Below are positions 1 through 12,100 of a DNA stretch of 64,000 nt, piece after piece (the first letter of the stretch is position 1; every line of letters starts with the position of its first letter). The position numbers and the translations under genes were made by a program. The stretch covers positions 1,736,001 through 1,800,000 of the forward strand of contig NC_018393.1 of the NCBI RefSeq assembly GCF_000208865.1, read 5' to 3'. The stretch comes from Neospora caninum Liverpool (Eukaryota; Apicomplexa; Conoidasida; Eucoccidiorida; Sarcocystidae). Under the pieces are notes generated by a model. It was not told the origin of the DNA, searched no databases, and saw nothing but the letters and a program-made list of their open reading frames with translations.

Positions 1-2361
1 GTGTTTGCTGGAGGGCAGCTCATCGCATGTGTCAATTCTTCTTAATGTTGTGCTGAAAGCTCAGCAATGGCAAGTCTTCTGTGTTCCTAAGGGTGTGGCA
101 CATCAATATAAAACGTCATCCAAGTGCAACGTAGAAAAAGTGCCGTCCAGCTCGCTACCTTGATAGACTGGGGTAAACGTTGTTGCTTATTCAAATCGTA
201 TTGTCAAGTGGCTGATCGGATGTTTGACGCCACCCAATTGGATACCGCGTGCGAGGATGTCTATTCATCGAGAAACGAACCTTCTTCCTCATTGTTAAGT
301 CAAGCGTGCTCTCGAGTCTCGTTAACGGAGATTGAAATGGTCAGAGGTTGTGCGACGGTTTTGGCACCTTCGCTCATTTGTCTACCTACACTCTCAGGTC
401 AGCTAGCAAGGCTGCAGATACATACAGGAAACTGTTTTTTAGTTTGAGGGGCGCGGGTCCGCTCTGTGGCCGCGTACACCGTTGTGGGCACACAGCGGAT
501 TGCCTCGCCTAGTCCACTGTTTCCTCTCCTCATCGACGCAAAAAAATTGGGGACGAACAGAGTCCCAGACCCGCGTCCACTGTTTCCTCTCCTCATCGAC
601 GCAAAAAAATTGGGGACGAACAGAGTCCCAGACCCGCAAACTAGCAGTAGCGAACCTGTTGATGGCCGCTGATTGCGTTTTCCAGTAGAACACGCCCGCT
701 TCAATCATTGTGTAAAAGCCATCCATCAATGATGTGTTTCGAATCACCTTTCAACCGAGAAATTCATGCAGCAAAACGTGTACAGATGGCCTGCAACAGC
801 GCACCAACAGAATGGCTGCGGCCTCGCTGTATCGCCAGCATCTGTACTTTACTCCGGTTTATATTGCTCACAACCTAGACGAGTATAGGAATGCTATCTG
901 TTTTAAGGTGTGTCTGTTCACCATTCCAGTTCCAACTACGGACTGTCAAGCCACCAATGTTTTTATTTGTGCCCAGAAGATGCGTCGGTTGGATGTGTTC
1001 GGGCGTCCCCTAGTCCGAGGACGGCAGTTTCTGTTCCACCGAAGTGGCCGCTAATCAACCCGAGGGTTCGGCGCAGAGATAGTGGGGTTCCTGCGCATCA
1101 AGAATCCTGCTGCACGCACCGTTCTACATTCGGCCGGCAGAAAAGCCGTTCGGCTATCAAGACAGTGCAACTGAACGGCCCTCATCTAAAATGTATTGTG
1201 CTGCCGTGCATCGGAGCGCGTGCCCTACCCCGAGAACCGTTCAGTCTCTCTAAATGTCAGTCCAACCACGGGGCGGATGCCTGACGGTTGTTTTACCCCT
1301 TTCTGATTGTAGGGCAGCCAACGTCATCAGAATTGGTCTGCTAGGAAATGTGGGTCATGCGCAACAAACTCCGGAGAACAAACACTATGGTCTTTCACCC
1401 CTGGGCATTTTCCCACTTCACGTCCCTCATCAGCTAAGTGGAAACGAAAAAAAAACCAGGACCCGCAAAAGCTCTTACACGTAAACTCGCCAAAGGCATG
1501 TGACACGTTGCACATTTCCTAGGATTCAGGTGCCCCCGAGTTTTGTCGCAACGCCATTTGACCACCAGACCTGGCTGGGATCTCCTGCCCAATATCATTC
1601 GATGTGCCCGGCGCGTCCAGCTGTCAAACAAAATGTTTTTCACTTTCAGTACAGCTACTGAATTTACAACAATTAAGAAGTTCGAGGCGGCCACCAGGGG
1701 GCGGCCACATACTCGTGAACAGTCAATGGCTGAACCGCTAGATTGAAGCGGTGGCCAGCAGTGCTGCGCCGCCGATCGGTCTAGAACAATGCTTGACCCC
1801 GATCTTGCTGGCGAACTTCCCGGCCGGTCAGCTGACGGAGTCTTTCTTGCCTTTGCATAGTGGGGGGTGGTATCGCAGACACATGCTTCACTAGAGAGTT
1901 AAATCTAAACAGGCTGGCATACCCTAGAGTCCTAAAGGCACTTTTTAAATAAATACAGGCGTGTTCCGTTTAACCACGACACGTCTCTGTCCTCGATGCG
2001 GAGCGCAGTGTCTTCAAGCGTCAGACACGGTCGGGCAAATGATGTTGGAGAACGGCTAGATCCCCTTTTCAGATGAGGAATCTCATGCTACTCACCGCTT
2101 GGTTGGCACTTCACGCCACCATCTCGTTTTTCTTGTTGCATCCTTCGATGCTTACTGCTATTATTGGTTTCGTGTGTCTCCATTATGGTGATATGGTTGT
2201 GAGCGCGGCCTCCGAAAGAACCGCATTACACCGTCCTCAGCTCAGCTCTAGGCAGGAACACGATCATACTGGATTGACAGGTATGACCGCGTGAGTGAAC
2301 GAGTCGAGTCGTTCCTTAAGGCTAGGATCAGGACGGATCCAGCAAAAAGGAGGCCGGGACA
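1..2361. other. No confident gene; possible 5' part of the next gene
   Basis: No open frame here shows convincing coding character on either strand. The stretch holds a 63-bp tandem duplication (512-637) and scattered splice-like sites. A hydrophobic open frame starts at an ATG at 2073, directly after a pyrimidine-rich CAG, and ends at a good AG|GTATGA donor (2281) whose phase fits the exon containing 2590. It could therefore be an upstream exon of the membrane-protein gene, but I could not confirm this. Confidence 0.4.
512..637. repeat. 63-bp tandem duplication (two copies)
   Basis: Copies at 512-574 and 575-637 are essentially identical, each running from GTCCACTGTTTCC to AGACCCGC and containing an A7 run. 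The unit length is a multiple of three, but no convincing protein runs through it. The near-perfect identity points to a recent duplication or an active minisatellite. Confidence 0.9.
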
Positions 2362-2589
2362 ATGTTTCAATGGTGGAGCAAAGGACACTTGTGCGGACAA
2401 TCTTGCCCAGACAGACACTACAGTTATGGTGACCGTGTGGAGCCGTCTCTCTGCCGGATGTGCTGGTCTTGGGTTAGATTCACCTGGTATGTTAGGCAGA
2501 AATTTCACATAGCAACTGGCATCTTACACGAGACACTGTTGATTGATGCCAGTCTCACCTTCCTTCTGTTCTCAGGACCAGGAGCGGGC

Positions 2590-4748
2590 ATGCTTGACGC
2601 GAGCGCGAATAATTGCCAAGATCCAGATTCCGTTCCTGCATGTATCGCATCCTGGGCAGGTAAGGTGTTTCCAGAACTAGTGTCGGACCTGGACTTACTT
2701 TGCACATGCCTGACACAACTCGTTCATAAACTGGCGGTTCTCTTGTAGGTCTTTGCCTTCAGAGCTGACGGAGACATGTGTCACCCCACAGCTGTGCAGT
2801 CATAAAAACCACCCGTAGTTCGCCTACGGTTTGGCATACATGAGGCGATGCAGCAAGTGCTGCGGTTTTTCAAATTTAAAATACAGTCGATTTCCGAACG
2901 CGTCGGGGGAATCATCATTCTAACTCTGGGAAAACCCATCTCTCGAGGAGATGGTAAATTTGTGAGCCTTCGTCCTTGACCGTATTGCAAAGTGACCGGC
3001 ATGTAATGTAGTGTGGGAGCGGTTTCTGGTTGTCCTTGTATACAGAGGAGACGCATGTTTCACCGGAGATCACAGCGCAACTGCTAGAACTTTGGGACTT
3101 GGAGAAAGGTGACATACAGAAATAGTAGTGCTTTATCCAGAGTTACTGCGCCTTCAGAAAATCCCAAAGAAACATCACAACTGCCCTCAGGTTCACGTGC
3201 TCTCCCTTGCTATGCCGAGAGCTTCTGGACTTGCATCGCTACTGCAGATACACTGGATGCCTGTGAACCTACATCAGGTTACAGCAATCACGCGCGTATG
3301 TTGGGCATACGAAGCAAGCCGTCAGATCTTATCTCCCGCGCAGTGTGGTAGTGTATGCTCCCTTACTGAAACCAGACAACGGCACTTCCTTCAAGGACTT
3401 TTTGAAACGTGCCAGAAACTTTCTACAGGGTAAGTATCGTACACGGAGACTCCGGATCAAGTACGGGATTTAGCCTGAAAAATCATTGTTACTGTTTTCC
3501 GAACATGGTGCATGTAGTTTGTTGTATTTGCCGCCACGGCAAAGGCCACGCATGTACGTGAGAAGCACGGCGTGATGTCTCTTCATGAGCCTTTCTTTTC
3601 ATTCATTTGGGTTCGTCAATTCGGTGAGTGGTCCCGCGTGTGCCAAATTGGGGACCTCGGAACAAAGTAAGAGGCGTTCCAAGGAGACTCGTTTGATCCG
3701 GGGTGTTGGCAAGGGTGTAGCACCCAGTGGTCTAACTTGTGTGGGGAAAATAACGCAGCTGCAAATTGGGCCTATTTCTGATCCTGCAGCAAGCAGCTCG
3801 CAAGCCCTACCCTCCCACGCGTCGCTCCCAAGGCAGTCACACTCACGCGAAACGGAAAAGATGGCACGCGTCACCCCGGGTAAATCGTTGCCACACATCC
3901 GGTGTAAATAACTAATGACGGTGGAATAGTAAACACCTGAGTCACGCCACTTTGCTGCTAAGCACACGCTACTGCTCTCGTATCACTGCGCAGACCCTGC
4001 AGTGCTTCTCGCAAGGAGAGCTGAGATCATCATATGGGCAAGAGTACACTCGCAGTCCGCAACGGTTAACTTCGCCGATCTCCTTGTGCGTGCCGAATAG
4101 CCACTTCGTGTGACTGAAGAGCCTCTACTTGTCAAGCGATAACTGCTGCAGCCGTATTTTCTAATGTCTGCATAGTCAGTCTTGATGAGCAACTAAGCGA
4201 GAGTGTAGTGGAGTGCTCCAGAGCTGCGGCCGGAAGGCGGCGCCGCTAGGCTGGGCCCTGGGCCTTAGCATGTTTTTATTGCACCTCTACGATCCCTGCC
4301 TTTTGTCGCTACCAGATGCTGAATGGATGGATTGGTCAACGAAAGAACCGAGTAAAGGTAAGCAGTTCAAGCAGCTTGCTTTGGATGGTAATTTTCATCG
4401 CCGCTGGTTGGGAATGCTCCTATTGGCGGGTAGTGAACCAAAGCTGCCGCTGCTGGAGAGATATGAGAGCTGTCCAAAAAATATCACAGATGCTTGCCCC
4501 TTACCTTGTCTATGGATGCACATCCCACCCTATCGGCAAACCAGGAACATAGCTTATTGTTTGTTTTACTTGCAAGCGTGTTCCTGCAAGCAAACGACCC
4601 GTGCTGCCATGTTCCTTCACGACGTATATAAAGACCTGTGGGTCCGTCAACTGTGTCCATGCCTACACCAAATAACCCATCTATCTGAATTCCTCCTAGA
4701 AACTTCACTATCTTTTTCTGTCCAATACCTATCCACAAATACCACAAA

Positions 4749-4790
<42 letters not shown>

Positions 4791-6841
4791 TGTCCGTCTC
4801 TTGTCGATCGAGTCATCTCAAGTCTTCAAGTGTTCGATTCGATATCGAACGAAAACAATCCAATTCATCAGTCTGCTGATGTGTGTCTCTGAAACCGACA
4901 CTATTTACATATGGAGGCGGCTTTTTTTATAATGGCGTAGCCTTTCTTTTACAGTGCGCGGGTCCCGGATTCTTCTGTATCTGCAGCCTGGTCGCGTCAA
5001 CCGCCCCCTTTTATTTCTGGTACGGCCTCCTGAGACAACCTGAAATGCTTAAGGCGGTTGGAGGGATCTTCGCTGGTTTAAGAGCTGCATTTGTCAGTGC
5101 TCTTGCACGGGCTTAGGGCTGGAGGACTGGAGTAGAGCAGTGCCCTGCGACGTACGATTGCCCCACGTGAAGGTGGGATACTTTATGTGGTGTGGCAGCG
5201 AAGGACTGCATTGCAAGCCGTGTGCGTGTTGGGCTACGCCGCTTTCCTCAGGCTAGGTACGCCTGATTCAGGCGATGAGAGAGGTGCGACACACTTCAAA
5301 CCATCGGGCTGTAGTCGCCCGAACAGCTCCGGTTCCCGTGGGAGCATGTTCCATGTTTCATTCCTGACGTGTGTGAAACTTAGAAGAGACATACGGCGCC
5401 GGGTCTTTGACGGTAAAAGTCTGTTTTGCTGGTGTCTGGCTTGTCACAACAGAACGGCTTTATCATGAAAAAGTAACTCCCTGCTCGGCAGGTAGGATAG
5501 CACGGGGGGTGCAGAGTCGATTAGCACAATTATTCTTGATTCACAGCTCTTTCTGTTCTGCAACAGTTGCCGGTGGGATGCTGCATACTAGATTGGAGGG
5601 TAAGTGGGTCCAATCGAACGGATTCTGTGCTGTCTCGGCGCTTTCCTTAGAACAATGCACATGCCAGATTTTCTGCAACCGTCCTTGATACTAGGCTGCA
5701 TGGCGCTGAGACAAGGCTCGACGCCACGCAGCTTGCTGTAGTTCTGCGGCTTTTAGCTAGTACTCGCGCGTATGACTAGTGAAACTTGATAATCTGCAAC
5801 CATCAGATTCCGGGGCGCGAATTATTTCGTGTGACAGGACATCGGCTCACAATCGAAACCAGTGCAGGTATGACTACTCATGTAACGCCCTGGAGTGGAG
5901 GAAGCAGTGAGCACTTCCATTTTGTGAACTCTTGAAGAAACGTTTCCCATATTGTTTGGCTTTGTTTCGCTGTATTCTTCGAGGCAGTGCTATTAAATTT
6001 GTGGAAGATGGGGATGGGGAGACGAGCGTGAATTGCAGCAACGCGCCCTGTGTTAGAGCGGCCGCTATAAACAGCACGATGCGAACGATCAGGTGATGTA
6101 GAAGTGTAATTTGTTAAACACAACTGTTGACTGTGATCGATTTGTTTCGGCTTCGTGCCTGAGGGATTTTCACCACATTACTCGGAAATGAAATTATTTT
6201 GAGCGCTCAAGGCAGGTATAACGTGTTTTTGAGTGCCAGTCCTAAGACTGCTGAGGTGACAAAAAAGATAGCGACATCGCAGTTCTGTACTTTAACACCA
6301 AAACTGATAGCGACATCGCCGTTATGTTCTTTAACTACATACCGATGGTGGTGGTTTCCATTGCAGACCATAGAGGTGAGGCTGGCAGCTGCACCTTTAA
6401 GGAATTTGTGAGGTGCATTTGGAACGTTTAACTTTGTATCTTCGGGTCCATCACTGGAACATGGGATTCGTAAGATGGACTTCGGCCTGTAAGCATGAAG
6501 ACATTTCTGCACTCTTCAAGAGCATGATACGGGGGAACACGCGGTGTTCTCTCCAGAAAGGAAAGCTGGTCGTGGGTTTCCTTCTGTAATTTGTCCAAAT
6601 TGCTACTAACTGTATCAAACTGTTTCTCTTCTTATATGTGCTTCCAGGTCCGAAAAAAAAGAAGCAGCCGAAAGAGCCTTACTTCCTTCGCCGACCCTCC
6701 AGTGCTGCGGAGGGCATTACCCACATCTATGACTATGTCAAAAGCAACTTGGGCCACAAGGTGGGGTCTAACGACATCCATAACCTTTACAACCAGCACA
6801 ACGAGGATGAGGCGCTGTATGCAGCCAACACCGAAGCATAA
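2590..6841 (+). CDS. Unrecognised small membrane protein, two hydrophobic spans, 8 exons
   Basis: Exons that keep one phase-consistent frame are 2590-2659, 3046-3108, 3141-3190, 3285-3429, 4316-4357, 4941-5075, 5567-5599 and 6648-6841 (stop 6839-6841). They give about 243 aa if the ATG at 2590 is used; ATG 2362 (same frame) or an exon at 2073 are alternatives. The N-terminal half is soluble and helical (e.g. PEITAQLLELWDLEK and FKDFLKRARNFLQ). A hydrophobic span lies at roughly residues 124-153 (FLLQCAGPGFF through FYFWYGLL), with a second weaker one at 158-172. A KKKKQPK patch and a charged tail ending in NTEA follow. Most donors are strong; those at 3191 (GTTCAC) and 5076 (GTTTAA) are weak. 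I do not recognise the family. Its size and helix-span-tail layout would suit an organelle inner-membrane subunit, but that is a guess. Confidence 0.5.
4748..4788. repeat. (TA)n microsatellite
   Basis: A nearly pure TA run of about 40 bp inside the intron between the exons at 4316-4357 and 4941-5075. Likely polymorphic in length. Confidence 0.9.
6267..6337. repeat. Imperfect 39-bp direct repeat (two copies)
   Basis: The motif GATAGCGACATCGC followed by GTT, TGT and CTTTAAC occurs at 6267 and again at 6306, with a few substitutions. It sits in the last intron of the small membrane-protein gene. Confidence 0.75.
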
Positions 6842-9125
6842 ACGGCCAGTCGCTGAAACAGAGAGGTTCGAGTGACTGGTCGGATCCGAATGTTCGCGCT
6901 GTCCGATAGTCAATGTTTTCCGCAATGTGACAGAATGGCGTTGCGCTTGCAGACAAATATGCTTCCACAGCCACTGCTACCTGCCTGGAGGTTCGTGATC
7001 GCGAATAATACTGTCTGCACACTCGATGGCCTCAAACAGTCGTGGTTTTTCATGCACCACTGACCGGATATGCAAATAATTTTTGCTGCGCTAGGTTGTC
7101 TTACACTGACGGAACGGGCATATTCAACAATACGGCTCTTATTAGTTGCTTTGGTCGCAGGGCTTGCGTGCCCTTTCAAAGCAACTCCTCGACGACTGAA
7201 GGCGACCGCTGTCTTCGACTGACATCGACACACGGATAGTATGCAGCTCTCTTGAAGAACATGATGTTGTAAGTAAAACGCCGCGTCAGTATACTCAACA
7301 GAACACTTGGATCGCGTGCGTTCGACTGGTACTAGAATGCCAAAAATACTAGTACCCACCCGATGCAAACCATCCTACCAGGCCGCGAATGTAGTGTATG
7401 AGACCGAAGAAGCGGACTGCTCCAATATATATGCACTGAAGAAAACATTTGGCCTACTACATTTAAATATTCCAACAACGCAGCGATGTACTTGCTAGAT
7501 TCGCTTCTGGCCGAGAGCACTTGTACACCAGCTTAATCCAGACTACTGGAGCTCCTCCGGCGGTATCACGCTGATACCATCATCTTAGATGTGTGTTTTG
7601 CCCTACCGCGTCGCCTACCGGATTTTTCCTCCCTACGAATAGCCGAAAATACGTGTATCTCCCCCGGGAGTTCCCTCCAACTAACTTTCAGGGATTTTTC
7701 TGTACCGCGTTGGATTTAAGCGTTTTACAACCTTCTGTGGAAGGCTACAAATTATGAACGAGGTAACCGCAGAATAGCGTGTCGCTCAGTGTGAAGGTCA
7801 TTTTTGCTTTCCCCACGTCTCGAACCTGAAACGCTGGTCAGCAGCCCTAGTGCTAGCGGAAACGTCACGGACACTCAACCCAGAGGGGGGGGAGGGGGGA
7901 GGTGTCGGTTTTCGGTAATAGGGCGGAGTCGTGGAATTCGTCGGCCAGGGCGGTAAGGGGCTGCCAAAAACTACGTTCTGGTGTGTGCTTTAAAGAGGGT
8001 GTAGAGGCCCTCGCCATCGTGTCTCTTGCACTTTGTTTCCTTCTTCGTCTTCACTTCCCTCTTTTTTTATAAACACGGGTGGATTCCTGGCCTGTGTTTT
8101 CCGTGCGAAGTGGCTCATCGACGTCAGGCAAGCGGTTGAGATTCAGTACACATGGCGTTCCTTCTCTTAACGAAAAGTATTCTCTCTGCCTCTTCCCCCC
8201 GAAACGAAAGTGCTCCCAATTAATAGTCAATGGGAGATTTCCCACTTCTTGTTTGACGAGAAAGAGTCACAACCAAATCTGTTTATTGCGCCCCCTCAAT
8301 CTGTTCAACACCTTCACGCCCCGCCACCTTTCCGCCGTGAAACCTACAGTCTTTTTACTATTGGGAAATTGAGCGATTTGTCGCTTTGCTATCCCGTTCC
8401 TGAAACACCACCTTTTATTGTAGGGTGTTTCCTGAGCGTCGGCCTTCTGTCCTCCACACGGTCGTTTTGTCGGTTACTTGTTTCTCTGCTCTGTGCCACT
8501 CAGGGCACGGGTATGCACACGACAATGTCCCTCCGTCGACGGGGGGCTCGTGCGTACACAACGTTTCTTCGGCTGCAGTTTTTGCGTGTGTTGCTAACGC
8601 TAGGCAGCAGCCTTATCTATCCGGTTTTGCGGAGGAACCGTTGCGCTTGTGCCTGTGTTACAGGGCCGACAGCCAGGAGTGCTGTGTGGCCGGACCTGGC
8701 CATTCTCCGTCTTTTTGGTTGTGTGTGAAATCCTGCTCCAGGAGCCATCTCGAATTGGGAAGAATCCACCAGGTGTAGGCTCCCGCTGAGTTTTGAGCGG
8801 AGTCCAGCTGTTTCCTTCCTTCTTTGTTCCTCTTTTTTCTGCCCCTTTTCATCGTGGGGCTGTTGGCCATTTCCCCCTCGTCCTTGCACAAAGTCTCCCA
8901 CTGAGCTAGAACCAACTCTACCCCACCTTTTCTGGCGCACCCAGTTCCATGACTTTTGCGTGTGACTCTGTACACACCGAACGTATTGTAAGCGGAGGAA
9001 TTGCCTTCTTCACAGTACCGAGGAGCTGTCCGAGCAGCCGTCTGTCCTTGTGCCCACATCGGCACTGATTCTCTTTGTTTTTTATTGGCGGTCTTCGGCT
9101 CTCCATAACCCATCAGGTCTCCACA
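6842..9125. other. Intergenic region and presumed promoter/5' leader of the FG nucleoporin
   Basis: It contains the 3' flank of the upstream gene and, toward 8.0-9.1 kb, a pyrimidine-rich stretch that is probably the 5' untranslated leader of the nucleoporin. There is a G-rich run at 7884-7902. Open frames here on both strands are short, overlap each other and lack coding character. I see no separate gene. Confidence 0.5.
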
Positions 9126-12100
9126 ATGGCATCTCCGTCTCCTTCCGGCTGGGGAGCAGTCCCTGCTGCGTCAGGTGGCCCAGAACGGCGGCCTAACACT
9201 CAGCGGCCGATTCACCGCGCGGACCCGTATGCTGCTTCTCTTCTAGGACGTCTCGCAAGCAAGCTCGCCTCTTCAGTCTCCTCATTCTTTTCGTCTGCTC
9301 CTGCTCGGAAAGCATCGCCTCAGGGCACCTCGATTTCTTCGTCTCCCAGTGTTCGCATTCGTCCCGTCCTTTGTGCCTCTCCGTCGCCGACTCTTTGGGG
9401 CTCATCTGCTGCACTTTCCGCAGACAGAGAAGTTTCGGGCAGTGAAAGGACTGGCGCGCGTCCGTCGGCCTCTGGTCGAGGGCCTCTTGTGGAGGCATTA
9501 GATCCATCTCTATGGCCTCGAGACAACATCTCGTTCCCATCTACCTTGGCAGCGCCAACGAGGGAGTTGTCGCGGCAAGGGCCAGCTTGTCTGCCAGGTT
9601 ATGACCCTGTCGCGGAGAGTCACGATGCTCTCTCGATACCCAGGGGTTCCTCCCAGTACGTGGGCTCGTCGCCACAAGAGCTTGCGGATCGGCCAGAGGC
9701 TCAGTGGCAGCGAATGGACGCTCTTCCGCCTTCCACGAACGCCTCTCCAGGCGGGGACCTGCAAATGGGGTGGCAGCCCCAGGGGACCGGTCAAACGGAT
9801 CGTGTGCCGCCTGAACCTCTGTTTGATGGCGTGTCCGGCCGACAACACTTCCCTGCGGGTGCAGGAGACTCTCTGAGGAGCCTTGAAGCTTCGAGCCGTT
9901 TCAGCCAACAACAGTGGCTGTTGCAGCAGGGCGCCTGGGGACCCCAGCCCGCTGTGGATGGGACGTTGTTGCCAGCGCCTACACATGGTGGCTATCCCCT
10001 TCGTTCTGTGGATCGCCCAGCGCCGGCGTCTGCCCGTGCGTTGGCCGGCTACTCGATTCCGGGCGAGCCTCTGACCCATCCTGCCTATTTGCGGCCGTCT
10101 CTAAATGGCCACCGTGCACGCTTTACAGCTGCTGCGCACTCTCTCAACACGGAGGCGAGAGTCGCGGGTTCTCTGGACTCGTCTGGGCCTATCCGGCGGC
10201 GGGGATCCGAGGCACGACCGACGCAACCGACCGGTCCCCCCGTACCTGTCCTGCGGCTCCATCCCACGCGAAACAGTCGTAGCCACCCGACAAGCTGGCT
10301 TCGGCAAGAAGAACACTTAACAGTAGACCAACTCCAGAGACTCTATCTGCGGTGTCAGCCCCTGCGGTGGCGGGTGAGGTTGCGCGAGCTCTTCCGGCAG
10401 GAAGTCGAGAGCGCTGGCGCCGTCGGCATCGTCGCTGAGGAGGTACCCAGTGGCCGGGGCCCTCCGGTAGGACACAAGGTTGCTCACGAACGACAAGTCG
10501 ACTCGGAAGGCGTCGGATCTCTCCAGGATGACGTGCGGCGAGTTGACGGCTCTGTTGGCAGCGGAACGTCGCCTGGACGAGACCGGGCTTCCGGATCGAG
10601 TTTTGAGATGCGTGAGGAGACAGTGACTGCTGGAGCCCAAGTGTCTAGGCGGAGTGCGGCTGGTGCGCCGGACCGCAAGAAAATCGGCGAGGATGCCGGG
10701 GCGAATGAACACGGGGAGACAGATGGAATCCCGCTTTCCAAGGGCGGATTGTTTGCGTCTTTGAGTCAGCTAGATGCAAAACAGTCTGTCGTGTCGGAAC
10801 GACGTGGAGCGTTTCTTGAAACAAATCGAGACATGCCTTCCACTGGCCTTGGCAGGTCGGTGGGCGCCGCTAGCACCACACTGCAACGCTCCCTTCTCTC
10901 TGACCACAGATGCGGAGACTCCGGAGCTCAGTCGCTTTTCGGAAGCACGGCCGTACGGGAGGGAGATGGACTCAGTACGGGAGGTGTGACCACGAACACC
11001 AAAGGCTCCAGTCAAGAGCCTGCGGCAGCGTTTTCCCTTGCCTCCGCAGGTGGCGGTGCGGGGGGTGCCTCGACACTGTTCGCGGGTAGAGAAGCAACCG
11101 ACAAGGAGGCTGCGCAAGGACGGCTAGACCCTGAGCATCGAACTTCGGCAACGGGTGGGGGTGGAGCCTTAGCCCGCGACCAGACGTCTGCAGCGCTGCA
11201 GGCCTCCCCGGGCACGAGCGGTCCGGCAGCTGGACTGCTCTTTCAGGCGAGCTCTTCACTTCTGCCTACTTCGCAAGCAGCGGCAGGAGACGTGTCTGGT
11301 GAAAAACCGAGCGGCGCAAGTGGTAGTAGTCTGTTCAGCGCACCCAAAGGCGGCAATGGTGGCGAGGGAGAGACGGCTCCGCCCACTACCCAAAGCAGTG
11401 CCAAAAGTGCAGCTTTCGCCCAGCCTGCCACAACGTCGCTGTTCGGAGGAGGCAGTTCTTTCTCGGGGGGATCGAGTCTCTTCGGGAAAACACCAGACCG
11501 AGAAGTCACGGGCAATAAAGACTCGCAAATACTGCCTACATTCGGAAGGCTTGCCTCATCGTTGGCCTCCGATAGCACGAGTGAGACTGCAACGAAAGGG
11601 GCGAGCCTATTCGGAGGTGTTTCTGCGTTATCCGCTGTGTCAAATCTCTCTGGCGCCGACTCGAAATCCGCCACGGCACCATCTCGCCGCGAGCCTGCTG
11701 AGAAACCCCATGAACCTTCTAGCGGGAAAGAAGGAACACCTACGGATATTGAGGGAGTCGGAAAGACCGCGTCGTCTACTGCGAACACAGCTAGCGAGGG
11801 AGACGCGAAACCGCAAGACAAGGGCGCCGCGGAAGGACAGGCATCTCAAAGTGAGGCTTCTGCCGTGCCTTGGTGGCAACAGAATGTGGGCAAGGCTTGT
11901 CTGGTGCAGGTTGAAGACGACGGTTTTGCTCCGGACGCAGACGATGACGCTGACGAAAAGGAGACAGGATCTGCCGCTGGTGGGGGCGCTGGAGCCACAC
12001 GGCACACGTTCGCGACGCCGGTCTCAGGTGGAAGCCTCTTTGGAAGTAGCGCGACAGAGTCAAAGCCGCCCACGACGACGTCGAGTCTCTTTGGCACTTA

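Noticed and set aside
4213..4932. 239-codon plus-strand frame read as one protein
   Set aside because: It runs through a TA microsatellite (giving an Ile-Tyr repeat) and intron-like sequence; only the 4316-4357 part is used as an exon in the phase-consistent model.
7884..7902. G-rich run as a possible G-quadruplex promoter element
   Set aside because: It is only two long G runs without four separated tracts; no evidence that it is near a transcription start.
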